Shown: piece by piece, positions 1 to 7,475 of the stretch
How the letters are laid out: the number at the start of each line of letters is the position of its first letter
Position numbering within the stretch: position 1 is the stretch's first letter
Assembly (NCBI GenBank): GCA_017456765.1
Contig: JAFTIR010000015.1
Coordinates: forward strand, 1 to 42,870
Source: Clostridia bacterium
GTDB taxonomy: Bacteria; Bacillota; Clostridia; Oscillospirales; CAG-382
Direction: 5' to 3'
DNA length: 42,870 nucleotides
Translations under genes and position numbers: made by a program
The notes under the pieces: model-generated
The model's input: only the letters and a program-made list of their open reading frames with translations
Told to the model about the DNA's origin: nothing
Database searches by the model: none

Positions 1-2
1 AC

Positions 3-191
3 ATAGAAGATTTCATTGATTCTCTCAAAGACATGGAAGTAGAAGAAGCGTATGAAGTTGAAGTCGAAATAGAGGTTGACGGTGATGAGGATTCATGCAG
101 CAATGATTTTGAGTTCACGGTAGCAAAGGTCGGAAAAGAATGGGTTATTCTTGAAGGTCCTGATGTAGATGTAATGTTTAACGCTGATTAG
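3..191 (+). CDS. C-terminal end of an unidentified acidic protein (partial)
   Basis: An open frame enters from the left edge and stops at TAG 189-191, leaving 62 residues of the C-terminus. The segment is very acidic (many Glu/Asp) and ends with a beta-rich stretch containing KVGKEWVILEG. That pattern resembles the last strands of NTF2-like or DUF4878-type domains often found in Clostridial lipoproteins, where a GKW motif precedes the end. The resemblance is weak and the N-terminus is outside the window, so no function is assigned. It is followed within 25 bases by a strong hairpin shared with the convergent gene on the other strand. Confidence 0.7.
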   Translation: MEDFIDSLKDMEVEEAYEVEVEIEVDGDEDSCSNDFEFTVAKVGKEWVILEGPDVDVMFNAD

Positions 192-215
192 TCTGGTTTT
201 AAAACAATAAAACTT

Positions 216-247
216 AAGGGATGAAACCCAAACGGGTTTCATCCCTT
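216..247. terminator. Bidirectional intrinsic terminator
   Basis: A perfect 14-bp stem (216-229 with 234-247) has a 4-base loop. The flanks are A/T-rich on both sides, so it can end the partial gene on + and the LtaS-like gene arriving on -. Confidence 0.85.
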
Positions 248-269
248 ACTTTCGTTTTGAACATGACTG

Positions 270-2273
270 TCAGGAGGCTTCGCCTTCCGGGCTTTCAGTA
301 AAATAAAAATTGTTGGAATCTCCTATATTCTTTTCCCACACCGAAATGGATGCTTTGGGGTCTAAATTTTTTCTCTTAAACTCCAGGGTGTTTTCGTCTA
401 TATACGTGGTGGGAACAAACATGTATCCGACCCTTACATAGCTTCTGGCGGAAAATCCTTCTCCACTTACGATGTATGTTTTTTCATCGCCTTCCTTTTT
501 TGTAACACTGACGATTTTAATGTTACGACGGTTTTTCTTCATTTTGGAAACCTCGTATGGGTTTTCGCCGTCGTAAGCGTGTTTTTCGCCGTATAATGTG
601 TCATATTCCAGCGCTTGAAGATTGAACAAGTATTGCTTGTCGTTTTTATACTGCTGATGACAGGAATTGATTACACCATCCGTTATGTTTACAGAATCCA
701 AAATTTTGGAGCTTATTTGATATGCCGCAAGGTCTTCTTCGTTGTATTCCAAACCTAAATTGTTCCAGATAAAATAATCTGTCTGATAAATTCCTCTGCC
801 GTTTAAATCGCCGTTTTCAAATTCGAGGGAGGGGAGGTGGTCTCCGTATACTACGAGAATACTTTCTTCGTCCCTTTGTGAAACAAAGTCCACAAGAGAA
901 CCTAAAAAACTATCCATTTCATAAACTTGATTTGCGTAATATTCGTAGGATGAACGCATTGATTTGTTGTCGCAATCGGTTACTGTGATGTGCTTTGTAT
1001 AATCCTTTATATCGCTGTAGCCGCCGTGACCCTGTACAGAAATGGCGGTTATCAAATCCGAACCCTCTGTGGAGTTAAGGCTTTCTTCTATGTAGCGAAG
1101 CAGGATTTTGTCCTTTGCCCAACCGTTTTCGTTGGTTTCGTAGCCTGTCATGTATTCAATAGAGTAAAAATTGTCGTATCCGAGATTTGCGTAGACATTA
1201 TCTCTGCCATAGAATTTTCCCTTATAGTTGTGGAGAAAATGTGAAGTATATCCGTGATTCTTGAGATTTGTAGCAATACTCTCGCAAGTGTTTTCCGTCA
1301 AAAGTGTTTTATAAGGATATTCTCCGGCTCCGAAGTCAAAAACTCTCATTCCTGTTACGACTTCAAATTCTGTATTTACAGTACCTGCACCGATTACGGG
1401 AACGGTAAATAATCCCGATGGGTTTTCCGAGGCGAGCCTTGTAAAATTGGGAACGGGATTTTCGCTGAACTTTACACAACTAAGAGAGTTGAGATCAAAG
1501 AAGGATTCCATTTGAACAAATATGATGTTTGGAGTCTTTATGTTTTCGCTGTCGGTCTTGACAAAACCATCTGTGATGGAATGGATAAGCTCCTCCGAAT
1601 ACCCGTCAACCTTGTCTACACCATTATCAAACAAACTGACAGAAAAAGAATATGCAAATCCATTTTTGATGTAAGATTTTTCCAGTTCATGGAAATGTGT
1701 TTCTAAAGCACCGGAGGCGGTGGCGTATTTAAGATTGCCGAAAGAAAGAGATATTATGATTGCAAAGAAAGCAAAAGATGATTTGAAATTAAGTTTTTCT
1801 TTCGGGGCTTCCAGGGATCTGAAAAATATTACAAAAAGTCCAAGCAAAACTACCACTATACCCAGGCAAACAACAGCCATGGTAAAGGGATTTAAATATT
1901 TTCTTATTATAAACGGCAACGCATCAACCATTCGAAAATCATACGCCGTAAAAGGCAACACTCTGTTGCACACGATAATGTAGTTTATGGTTCCGAGTAT
2001 AAGCCATACAGTGCTTACAATTACAATCCAGCAACATCTAAATCTTTTGAAGAACACCCCGAAAGAAAGGGTGGAGGCTATAATCAACGTATTGCACAGA
2101 AATACATAAGGGTCAGAAATCAGTTTTTTAACTCCGCCCGTAAAACTTTGATTTCCCAACGATTCCAAAATCATATTGATAACAAAAGGCAGAATTATAA
2201 ACAATGTTATATTTATAAAAAAATGCTTATTTTTAAATGTTCTCATAATATCTTGCTGTCCTTTATTTGACAT
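270..2273 (-). CDS. LTA synthase family protein (phosphoglycerol transferase, sulfatase fold)
   Basis: A 667-residue membrane enzyme of the LtaS/MdoB alkaline-phosphatase superfamily. About five hydrophobic helices fill residues 18-180, and an extracellular sulfatase-fold domain follows from about 248. Family metal and catalytic signatures are visible: QMESF (Glu256) after NIIFV, the nucleophile region GAGTVNTEF (Thr298 or Thr301), GHGGYSD (His416) and YGDHLP (Asp478, His479). Such proteins transfer glycerol-phosphate from phosphatidylglycerol to surface glycopolymers. The length is typical. A second in-frame Met lies at residue 10. It is a single gene, bounded by the bidirectional hairpin downstream and by the terminator of the XRE gene upstream. 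Whether it makes lipoteichoic acid or another polymer cannot be told from sequence. Confidence 0.9.
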   Translation of the reverse strand: MSNKGQQDIMRTFKNKHFFINITLFIILPFVINMILESLGNQSFTGGVKKLISDPYVFLCNTLIIASTLSFGVFFKRFRCCWIVIVSTVWLILGTINYIIVCNRVLPFTAYDFRMVDALPFIIRKYLNPFTMAVVCLGIVVVLLGLFVIFFRSLEAPKEKLNFKSSFAFFAIIISLSFGNLKYATASGALETHFHELEKSYIKNGFAYSFSVSLFDNGVDKVDGYSEELIHSITDGFVKTDSENIKTPNIIFVQMESFFDLNSLSCVKFSENPVPNFTRLASENPSGLFTVPVIGAGTVNTEFEVVTGMRVFDFGAGEYPYKTLLTENTCESIATNLKNHGYTSHFLHNYKGKFYGRDNVYANLGYDNFYSIEYMTGYETNENGWAKDKILLRYIEESLNSTEGSDLITAISVQGHGGYSDIKDYTKHITVTDCDNKSMRSSYEYYANQVYEMDSFLGSLVDFVSQRDEESILVVYGDHLPSLEFENGDLNGRGIYQTDYFIWNNLGLEYNEEDLAAYQISSKILDSVNITDGVINSCHQQYKNDKQYLFNLQALEYDTLYGEKHAYDGENPYEVSKMKKNRRNIKIVSVTKKEGDEKTYIVSGEGFSARSYVRVGYMFVPTTYIDENTLEFKRKNLDPKASISVWEKNIGDSNNFYFTESPEGEAS

Positions 2274-2303
2274 ATAATCCCAGTCTATATTAAACTTGCT
2301 TCA

Positions 2304-2332
2304 ATTATATCACAATAAACATAAAAAAACAA
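2304..2332 (-). promoter_or_regulatory. Promoter for the LTA synthase-like gene
   Basis: On the - strand a TTGTTT box (2332-2327) lies 17 bp from TATAAT (2309-2304). It overlaps the T-tract of the upstream terminator. The -35 is weak. Confidence 0.5.
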
Positions 2333-2362
2333 CACCCGAAGTCAAAAAACATCTGATGTTGT
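2321..2362 (-). terminator. Terminator of the XRE regulator gene
   Basis: On the - strand an 8-bp stem (2362-2355 with 2336-2329, one G-U pair) with a long loop is followed by seven or more T residues. It lies 24 bases after the XRE stop codon. Confidence 0.6.
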
Positions 2363-2385
2363 CGAAAATACTTTACAAAAAGTAC

Positions 2386-2598
2386 TCATTCTTTTGGGTA
2401 TGGCTTTCTTATGTTGGTAAGACCCAAAATATAATCGGTAGAAACTTTGTAATATTTTGCAAGCGATATAAGTGTTTCAATCGGTATCTGACGTCTTGCG
2501 CTTTCATACTGACAATAGGTGTTTTGCTTTATATGGAGATAGTCGGCAATTTGCTTTTGGGTAAGGTCTTTGTCCTCACGTAAATCTCTTAATCTCAT
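2386..2598 (-). CDS. XRE/Cro-CI family transcriptional regulator
   Basis: A 70-residue single-domain DNA-binding protein. The helix-turn-helix covers about residues 1-58: MRLRDLRED, the turn TQKQIADYL, and the recognition region KQNTYCQYESARRQIP, ending with STDYILGLT, which is typical of small Cro/CI repressors. I start at 2598 because GAGGAG stands 7 bases before that ATG; an ATG at 2613 is in frame but overlaps this ribosome site. The gene diverges from the three-gene cassette at 2720-4032. A 21-bp palindrome lies between the two, so it probably represses both its own promoter and the cassette. The inducing signal is unknown. Confidence 0.9.
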   Translation of the reverse strand: MRLRDLREDKDLTQKQIADYLHIKQNTYCQYESARRQIPIETLISLAKYYKVSTDYILGLTNIRKPYPKE

Positions 2599-2633
2599 AT
2601 AACAACTCCTCATATTGTATTATTACAGGAATC

Positions 2634-2661
2634 ATTATAAAATATCTCATATTGAGATATT
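2634..2661. promoter_or_regulatory. Palindromic operator of the XRE regulator
   Basis: AATATCTCA-TAT-TGAGATATT at 2641-2661 is a perfect 9+3+9 palindrome. Its right edge overlaps the -35 box of the + promoter. On the - strand it sits just upstream of a TATAAT (2639-2634) for the XRE gene. A related half-site, TCATATTG, recurs at 2610-2617. Confidence 0.8.
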
Positions 2662-2688
2662 GACAAATATGTCGTTTTGTGATATTAT
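2660..2688 (+). promoter_or_regulatory. Sigma-A promoter of the accessory cassette
   Basis: TTGACA (2660-2665), 17 bp, TATTAT (2683-2688). The -35 overlaps the last two bases of the palindromic operator, a layout expected for repression. Confidence 0.85.
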
Positions 2689-2719
2689 GAACGTAGATTT
2701 AACAGAAAGGGGAGAATTT

Positions 2720-2992
2720 ATGCCATATATTTACAATACCGGCACAAACAAATTGCATATTGAAGGATATTGTCATTATTCCAATGCGAAATTCGGAGTA
2801 AAAAAATTTAATACTGAAGATGAGGCACTTGCTTTCGACGGACGAGCTGTCAGTATGTGCAAAATATGTCAAAGAAAAAAGGATAATGAAATGAGGATAA
2901 AAAATGAAAAAGTTACTATCTGTATTGTTTTCAATTGTTTTAATCTTTATGTTAGTATCGTGTTCGGAAAAGAGCAAAAACGAAAGAGATAA
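2720..2992 (+). CDS. Small putative metal-binding protein with Ada-like zinc motif
   Basis: The frame gives 90 residues and starts at the ATG after AAAGGGGAG. The first ~52 residues read like the short Ada-type metal-binding fold: YNTGTNKLHIEGYCHYS, an acidic EDEAL helix, then CKIC. His13, Cys18, Cys47 and Cys50 are plausible ligands. The last ~35 residues look like no domain and overlap the next gene by 89 bases. A shift by one base at the six-A run 2875-2880 would give a stop at 2884-2886, just 17 bases before the next ATG, as normal operon spacing would predict. The true product may therefore end near residue 55. The start and family likeness are well supported, the C-terminus is not. It is the first gene of the XRE-controlled cassette. 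Confidence 0.6.
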   Translation: MPYIYNTGTNKLHIEGYCHYSNAKFGVKKFNTEDEALAFDGRAVSMCKICQRKKDNEMRIKNEKVTICIVFNCFNLYVSIVFGKEQKRKR

Positions 2993-3623
2993 AGTTGACG
3001 AAGCAGAAACGCAAAGTGAAGAAGCAAAGACAGCCAAAGAAGAAACACCAAAAGACGTTATTGCCGAATCTGAAAAAAAGGAACCCAAAAACGGCAAAGA
3101 TAAATTGAAAGAATTTCTTCTTCAACACGGTGGATATGTGGAAGATATTGATGGGTATCGAATTGTAAAAGATGTTACTGATGAAGATAATGAAACAGCA
3201 TATTTCCTCATCATGTATGGTCTAAATGACGATACAATTCGTTTCGTTCTTTCCAATTTTTTAGAGCTTGAAAGCGGCGAGTCAGTATCACTTGTTACAG
3301 TGGCGGAATTAGGAACAAATCAAAACAACTCAATAATTACAGTTTCACAATGTTTTGTCGATGAAAATGATGAACTATATGCCTTGGGAGTAATACATCC
3401 CGAGCAAGTGTCAATGGAAAACTTGGAAATTTTCAACATTGATTATATTCTCAATGATTACCCTCTTCAAAGCAATCCCGAAATTGAACAGCAAATTTAT
3501 ACACAGTTTGAAATTGGAGTGAAAAAATTACTTGCATATTTATATGCAACCTTACTTATAGACATTCCCAATATTACTATGCAAGATTTGGGTTTTACAA
3601 ATTTTGTACCCGTTACGGATTAA
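2904..3623 (+). CDS. Putative lipoprotein of unknown function
   Basis: A 239-residue protein with a lipoprotein signal peptide: MKK, a hydrophobic core and the lipobox LVSC with Cys20 as the likely acylated residue. A highly charged, Lys/Glu-rich linker (about 21-60) follows, probably disordered. A mixed alpha/beta domain of about 180 residues comes next; I do not recognise it. GAGG stands 7 bases before the ATG. It is the second gene of the cassette downstream of the XRE operator and is expected to be anchored on the outer face of the membrane, next to the two-helix protein encoded behind it. Confidence 0.85.
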   Translation: MKKLLSVLFSIVLIFMLVSCSEKSKNERDKVDEAETQSEEAKTAKEETPKDVIAESEKKEPKNGKDKLKEFLLQHGGYVEDIDGYRIVKDVTDEDNETAYFLIMYGLNDDTIRFVLSNFLELESGESVSLVTVAELGTNQNNSIITVSQCFVDENDELYALGVIHPEQVSMENLEIFNIDYILNDYPLQSNPEIEQQIYTQFEIGVKKLLAYLYATLLIDIPNITMQDLGFTNFVPVTD

Positions 3624-3663
3624 ATAATCTACTGAAAATATAAAACAAAAGGAGATTAAAAAC

Positions 3664-4032
3664 ATGAAAAAAACATTTTCAATCATCGGAATACTCGTAG
3701 GAGTTGCACTTATCATTATAGGAATTGCAACAATGGGTGGTGGACTTGGAGGTAACACTTCGCACGGCTTCACAAATGCGCTTAATCATGACAATGGTTA
3801 TACGTCATTCGGTGCCGCTTTTTACACTTATGTCAACAATAATGCGGCGGAAATTTCCGAAAACACATCTCAAATTGCATGGAACACGGATGACATTGGT
3901 GACTTTCTCAAAAACTTTTTTGGAATAATATCGATTTGTTTCGGAATGATAACCATTTGTGGATTTGGTATTGTTTACTCCGGATGTCCGAAAAAAGAAA
4001 AAACAAATGTGTTTCCTACAGAGCAATTATAA
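3664..4032 (+). CDS. Small membrane protein with two helices, unknown function
   Basis: A 122-residue protein with two hydrophobic helices, about residues 5-28 (IIGILVGVALIIIGIA) and 84-107 (FFGIISICFGMITICGFGIVY). Between them lies an extracytoplasmic loop of about 55 residues rich in Asn, Gly and Thr; the tail is basic. A good AAAGGAG site stands 10 bases before the ATG. The gap to the lipoprotein is 40 bases with no terminator, and a strong terminator follows, so it closes the cassette. The family is not recognised. The layout (lipoprotein plus a small membrane protein under an XRE repressor) suggests an envelope-located response unit, but that is inference. Confidence 0.8.
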   Translation: MKKTFSIIGILVGVALIIIGIATMGGGLGGNTSHGFTNALNHDNGYTSFGAAFYTYVNNNAAEISENTSQIAWNTDDIGDFLKNFFGIISICFGMITICGFGIVYSGCPKKEKTNVFPTEQL

Positions 4033-4040
4033 TTACAATA

Positions 4041-4068
4041 AAGAGAACCCCCACGGTTCTCTTTTTTT
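4041..4068 (+). terminator. Intrinsic terminator of the XRE-controlled cassette
   Basis: A 9-bp stem AAGAGAACC/GGTTCTCTT (4041-4049 with 4055-4063) is followed by a run of T. Confidence 0.9.
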
Positions 4069-4070
4069 CC

Positions 4071-4099
4071 TTGCAAAATCAACAAACCTGTGATATATT
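4071..4099 (+). promoter_or_regulatory. Promoter of yigZ
   Basis: TTGCAA (4071-4076), 17 bp, TATATT (4094-4099), directly after the preceding terminator. It implies a leader of about 170 bases before yigZ. Confidence 0.65.
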
Positions 4100-4118
4100 A
4101 TATATAGAAATCTGCACT

Positions 4119-4151
4119 CATTTTGCCGCGCGCCTTATATGCGGCAAAATG
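4119..4151 (+). repeat. Inverted repeat in the yigZ leader
   Basis: CATTTTGCCGC (4119-4129) and its exact complement GCGGCAAAATG (4141-4151) make an 11-bp stem with an 11-base loop. It lies about 15 bases after the predicted transcription start. A second short hairpin, GCTTTCT/AGAAAGC, is at 4223-4240. Function unknown. Confidence 0.7.
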
Positions 4152-4277
4152 AAACACCAATCGAGTGACGGCATATGTGTAAAACCCATGCGGAAAGTTG
4201 CCCGATGAAAAGTTCTTTGTGAGCTTTCTTTCAAGAAAGCGGAAAAATTTTTCAAGAAAGCGAAAGAAAGGAAACCT

Positions 4278-4910
4278 ATGTCACAAGGCTATAAAACAGT
4301 CCTCGCAGATTATGCAGAGGATTCATTCGTTGAAAAAAAGAGCGAATTTATTTCCTACGTAAAGCGCGTTGAAAACGAAGACGAGGCAAAGGAATTTATC
4401 GCTTCCATAAAGAAAAAACACGCAGATGCCACCCATAACTGCTACGCATATATATTAAAAGGTACAGAAATTGCAAGATTTTCCGATGACGGCGAGCCGC
4501 AGGGCACGGCAGGTATGCCAATCTTAGAGGTCATTAAACGAGAGGGCCTTGTCGGCGTGTGCGTTGTTGTAACAAGATACTTCGGTGGAATCCTCTTAGG
4601 CGCAGGTGGTCTTGTAAGAGCCTACGCAAAGGGTGCTAAAATCGGAATTGATAAGGCAGGCACTGCGGAATTCTGTGAGCACGTCACCTTTGATTTTGCC
4701 GTTTCTTACAGCGATTACGAAAAGGTACTGCGCGACCTTGATAAACAAAACGTTCTGAACGCAGGAGTCGATTTTGGCGAAAGTGTAACTTTTCACCTTT
4801 CCTGTGTAGAAGAAAACTATTCAAAATTCTGCACTTATGCCGCAGATCTGACGGGCGGTAAGTGCGCTCCGAAAATTACAGGTAAAACTTTCGCTCCAAA
4901 AACCACGTAA
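4278..4910 (+). CDS. yigZ: YigZ/IMPACT family protein
   Basis: A 210-residue member of the YigZ (UPF0029/IMPACT) family, at the usual length. The N-terminal domain shows the conserved motifs in order: KKSEFISY near 20, a HADATHNCYAY stretch near 54, FSDDGEPQGTAG near 70 and TRYFGGILLGAGGLVRAY near 98. A smaller ferredoxin-like C-terminal domain (about 135-205) follows. Relatives bind RNA or associate with ribosomes, and the eukaryotic IMPACT protein acts on the Gcn2 pathway; the bacterial role is not settled. AGAAAGGAAACCT before the ATG supports the start. It is monocistronic, with its own promoter and a terminator that uses the stop codon as part of the loop. Confidence 0.93.
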   Translation: MSQGYKTVLADYAEDSFVEKKSEFISYVKRVENEDEAKEFIASIKKKHADATHNCYAYILKGTEIARFSDDGEPQGTAGMPILEVIKREGLVGVCVVVTRYFGGILLGAGGLVRAYAKGAKIGIDKAGTAEFCEHVTFDFAVSYSDYEKVLRDLDKQNVLNAGVDFGESVTFHLSCVEENYSKFCTYAADLTGGKCAPKITGKTFAPKTT

Positions 4911-4926
4911 ATGCGTGGTTTTTTTC
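4898..4926 (+). terminator. Terminator of yigZ
   Basis: AACCACG/CGTGGTT (4901-4907 with 4914-4920) with further A/T pairs, then a T run. The TAA stop of yigZ is inside the loop. Confidence 0.88.
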
Positions 4927-4963
4927 TTAACAAAAATTTTTTCAAAAAAATTTGAAAAACCTA

Positions 4964-4992
4964 TTGACAAATCGAAGTTTTGTTGTTATAAT
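4964..4992 (+). promoter_or_regulatory. Consensus promoter of the reverse rubrerythrin gene
   Basis: TTGACA (4964-4969), exactly 17 bp, TATAAT (4987-4992). Perfect consensus boxes predict strong expression. Confidence 0.92.
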
Positions 4993-5000
4993 AATTTTGT

Positions 5001-5056
5001 AATCAGTACAAAACAGTAATTTCCGAGGCATTGTATGGTTAGTCCGGAAGCTGATT
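5001..5056 (+). promoter_or_regulatory. Structured 5' leader of the rubrerythrin mRNA
   Basis: Starting about 8 bases after the -10 box, two nested helices can form: AATCAG (5001-5006) with CTGATT (5051-5056) outside, and TTCCG (5021-5025) with CGGAA (5045-5049) inside. About 50 A/T-rich bases separate this element from the start codon. It may stabilise the mRNA or sense a signal; I recognise no known riboswitch. Confidence 0.5.
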
Positions 5057-5105
5057 GCAGACATAAATTAAAAAAATAAAATTTTTACTTAAAGGAGAAG
5101 AAATC

Positions 5106-5690
5106 ATGAAAAAGTTTGTATGTTCTGTTTGCGGTTATGTTCACGAAGGTAACGAAGCACCCGAAAAGTGCCCTGTATGTAAGGTTCCCAGTGAAAAGTT
5201 CAAGGAAATGGTAGAGGGCGCAGCTCTTGCGGCTGAACATGAATACGGCGTTTACGCAAAGACTGTTAAGAACAACCCCGACATCAGCGAGGAAGATAAG
5301 AAGTACATTTTTGAACAGCTTATGGCAAACTTCAACGGCGAATGTGCAGAAGTTGGTATGTATCTCTGCATGGCAAGAATTGCTCACAGAGAAGGCTATC
5401 CCGAAGTAGGTCTTTATTGGGAAAAGGCTGCATACGAAGAAGCTGAACACGCAGCAAAGTTTGCTGAACTCCTCGGTGAAGATTTAGAGCCTAACATGAA
5501 GGCTACCACAAAGGATAACCTCAAGTGGAGAGTTGACTGCGAATACGGTGCAACACAGGGTAAGTTCGACCTTGCTGCTTGTGCAAAGAAGAACGGTCTT
5601 GATGCTATACATGACACTGTGCATGAAATGGCAAGAGACGAAGCTCGGCACGGTCGCGGTCTTGAAGGTTTACTTAAGAGATATTTCTAA
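5106..5690 (+). CDS. Reverse rubrerythrin (peroxide/oxygen reductase)
   Basis: A 194-residue protein with the reversed rubrerythrin domain order. An N-terminal rubredoxin-like iron site uses Cys6, Cys9, Cys22 and Cys25 (CSVC and CPVC). A ferritin-like four-helix diiron domain follows, with ligand motifs near [20 protein letters not shown] and [13 protein letters not shown]. Reverse rubrerythrins in strict anaerobes take electrons from NADH via a reductase and rubredoxin and reduce hydrogen peroxide and oxygen to water. The start follows AAAGGAG. It is a single gene between a consensus promoter and a strong terminator, as suits an abundant stress protein. It supports an anaerobic lifestyle for the host. 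Confidence 0.93.
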   Translation: MKKFVCSVCGYVHEGNEAPEKCPVCKVPSEKFKEMVEGAALAAEHEYGVYAKTVKNNPDISEEDKKYIFEQLMANFNGECAEVGMYLCMARIAHREGYPEVGLYWEKAAYEEAEHAAKFAELLGEDLEPNMKATTKDNLKWRVDCEYGATQGKFDLAACAKKNGLDAIHDTVHEMARDEARHGRGLEGLLKRYF

Positions 5691-5703
5691 TAAAACTAAT
5701 TTT

Positions 5704-5733
5704 AAACGGCTCGGAGAAATCCGAGCCGTTTTT
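5704..5733 (+). terminator. Terminator of the rubrerythrin gene
   Basis: A 12-bp perfect stem (5704-5715 with 5720-5731), a GAAA loop, then T residues. Confidence 0.9.
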
Positions 5734-5853
5734 GACAATATTTATTATCACTTTGTCACCAAAAAATCAATATATCTTCCTATTTCTTTTGAAAAGTATC
5801 AAGATACTTTGTTGCGGATGCTATGAACACGACACACACGAAAGAAACCGCTC

Positions 5854-5882
5854 TTGACATTACCAAGTGAAGTCGGTATAAT
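5854..5882 (+). promoter_or_regulatory. Consensus promoter of the lipoprotein gene at 5924
   Basis: TTGACA (5854-5859), 17 bp, TATAAT (5877-5882). Upstream, a small palindrome AAAGTATC/GATACTTT at 5793-5810 lies outside the promoter. Confidence 0.9.
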
Positions 5883-5923
5883 GAAAACAGATAATCTAAA
5901 ATCATAAGGGAGTTGTTTTATCA

Positions 5924-7084
5924 ATGTTTAATAAAAAAACCGTAGCACTGTTATTGGTAATAATGGCAGTTATTTCTTGTTTCTGCGGTTGTGCAGACAA
6001 AGAGAATGATATACATGTGGTTGAAAAGGATATAGAAAGGGATATAGAAAAGGAAGTTGAAAAAGCTGTAAACGACTATTTTGCTTTTCTGTCTAAAGGC
6101 TTCGAGGATTACGAGGACTTTGTTGCCGATTCCAAAAAGTTTTTGACTCCCGACGGACTTGAAATAAAAAAATCAGAAGCATTGCTGGAAGAATTTAAAG
6201 ATATTCAAAGTGAAAGTGCCTCTAAAATCGGAAACGAAACTCTTGTAAAAGAATTGAAAAATTACATAGACAATACACTTCTTACACACAAATCTTATGA
6301 GATTACCGAGATTACCGCCGATGATGCCGAAGCCCATGAAGCAACGGTTGAATATAAATGTTCGAGTTTGGAGGGCTATTCGGTATCAAGCGAATTTGAA
6401 AGCGAGTTGGAGGAGCTTATTTCCATATACACAAAAAGTAATTACGGAATGGGCTATTATGCGTTTGAAAACGAATTGTCAGATCTCACGCCCGAACAAC
6501 AGCAACTTGCTGTAGAAGATTTGTTTACAAACCTTAAAGATTTTATCTGTGATATGATTACCGAAATCGCCGAGGATGAAGATAATTATGTGACAAAAAA
6601 GAGAATTGTTACTCTGAAAGAAATCGATGGCGAATGGTTGATTCACTCCGATGTCCCCAAAAACAAGAAAGCCATAAACGACGAAATTGATGAGGAGTTT
6701 ATCGAGTATAATTCAAAAATTCAAAAACCGTCTGCAAATCTTGATATACTCATTTCAAAAGAGTGGGAATATGATTTTGACGGCTGTAATTACACCCTTC
6801 GTATGTACAAAGACGGTGAATTTTCCAACTGGTGCGGCTGTGGCAGTCCGGCAGGGTACTCCGATATGGTTGAATACTATATTTATGATGATGAAACCAA
6901 AATACTTTACCTGTATGATTATGAAAAGATGTATATTGGACAGGGATTGGTCGAAGACATAAGCAAAGATAAGGTGACCATAAAGAAATACGGTCAAGTT
7001 TGCAAATACGAGGCAGTGGGAGAATTGACGGAATATGAACCGAGTTTTCCTTACACGGAGTATTTCGTGGGAGAAATTGATTAG
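5924..7084 (+). CDS. Putative lipoprotein of unknown function
   Basis: A 386-residue lipoprotein. The signal peptide runs to the lipobox FCGC (Cys23). A strongly charged helix of alternating Glu/Lys/Asp/Ile (about 28-48) comes next. The central acidic helical domain ends around residue 240 with LKEIDGEWLIHSD, the kind of GEW strand seen at the end of NTF2-like domains. The last ~110 residues are rich in Tyr, Asp and Gly and probably form a small beta domain with a cysteine-bearing CGCGSPAGY segment. The family is not recognised. It is transcribed from its own consensus promoter; no clear hairpin terminator follows. Confidence 0.85.
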   Translation: MFNKKTVALLLVIMAVISCFCGCADKENDIHVVEKDIERDIEKEVEKAVNDYFAFLSKGFEDYEDFVADSKKFLTPDGLEIKKSEALLEEFKDIQSESASKIGNETLVKELKNYIDNTLLTHKSYEITEITADDAEAHEATVEYKCSSLEGYSVSSEFESELEELISIYTKSNYGMGYYAFENELSDLTPEQQQLAVEDLFTNLKDFICDMITEIAEDEDNYVTKKRIVTLKEIDGEWLIHSDVPKNKKAINDEIDEEFIEYNSKIQKPSANLDILISKEWEYDFDGCNYTLRMYKDGEFSNWCGCGSPAGYSDMVEYYIYDDETKILYLYDYEKMYIGQGLVEDISKDKVTIKKYGQVCKYEAVGELTEYEPSFPYTEYFVGEID

Positions 7085-7161
7085 TATTAAAAATCTTTTT
7101 CAATGTGCAACTACTTTGAATTAAATTGAAAATAAAGACTTAATAAAATTCAAAAAAACTC

Positions 7162-7190
7162 TTGACAAATCGGTTTGGTTGTAGTATAAT
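7162..7190 (+). promoter_or_regulatory. Consensus promoter of the rpmG-secE-nusG operon
   Basis: TTGACA (7162-7167), 17 bp, TATAAT (7185-7190). The leader to rpmG is about 100 bases. It contains GGTAAA/TTTACC (7263-7268 with 7278-7283) directly before the GGGAGG ribosome site. Confidence 0.92.
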
Positions 7191-7297
7191 CTATCTACCT
7201 CTGTTGGAGAGTTTTTTTGTTATGCCCAAAAAGGCACAGCGTAAAGCTCCATTTTCGAGGGAGGTAAAACACATATATTTACCGGGAGGTGTACAGA

Positions 7298-7447
7298 ATG
7301 AGAGTGAAAATCACACTCGTTTGCACAGAATGCAAACAAAGAAATTACGACACTACAAAGAACAAGAAGAACGATCCCGATCGTATCGAACTCAACAAGT
7401 ACTGTCGTTTCTGCCGTAAACACACCCTTCACAAGGAATCCAAGTAA
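7298..7447 (+). CDS. rpmG: 50S ribosomal protein L33 (zinc form)
   Basis: A 49-residue protein that begins [12 protein letters not shown], has [13 protein letters not shown] in the middle and ends HTLHKESK, all diagnostic of bacterial L33. Cys9, Cys12, Cys36 and Cys39 form the zinc ribbon, so this is the cysteine-containing (C+) version. GGGAGG stands 8 bases before the ATG. It is first in the order rpmG-secE-nusG-rplK-rplA, a conserved Firmicutes arrangement. The tRNA-Trp gene that often sits between rpmG and secE is absent: only 28 bases separate the two. Confidence 0.96.
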   Translation: MRVKITLVCTECKQRNYDTTKNKKNDPDRIELNKYCRFCRKHTLHKESK

Positions 7448-7475
7448 GGATTGTAATTGAAAGGAGGAAAAAGTA

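Noticed and set aside
7162..7419. Open frame of 85 codons overlapping rpmG
   Set aside because: It covers the rpmG promoter and runs out of frame through rpmG, and has no ribosome site.
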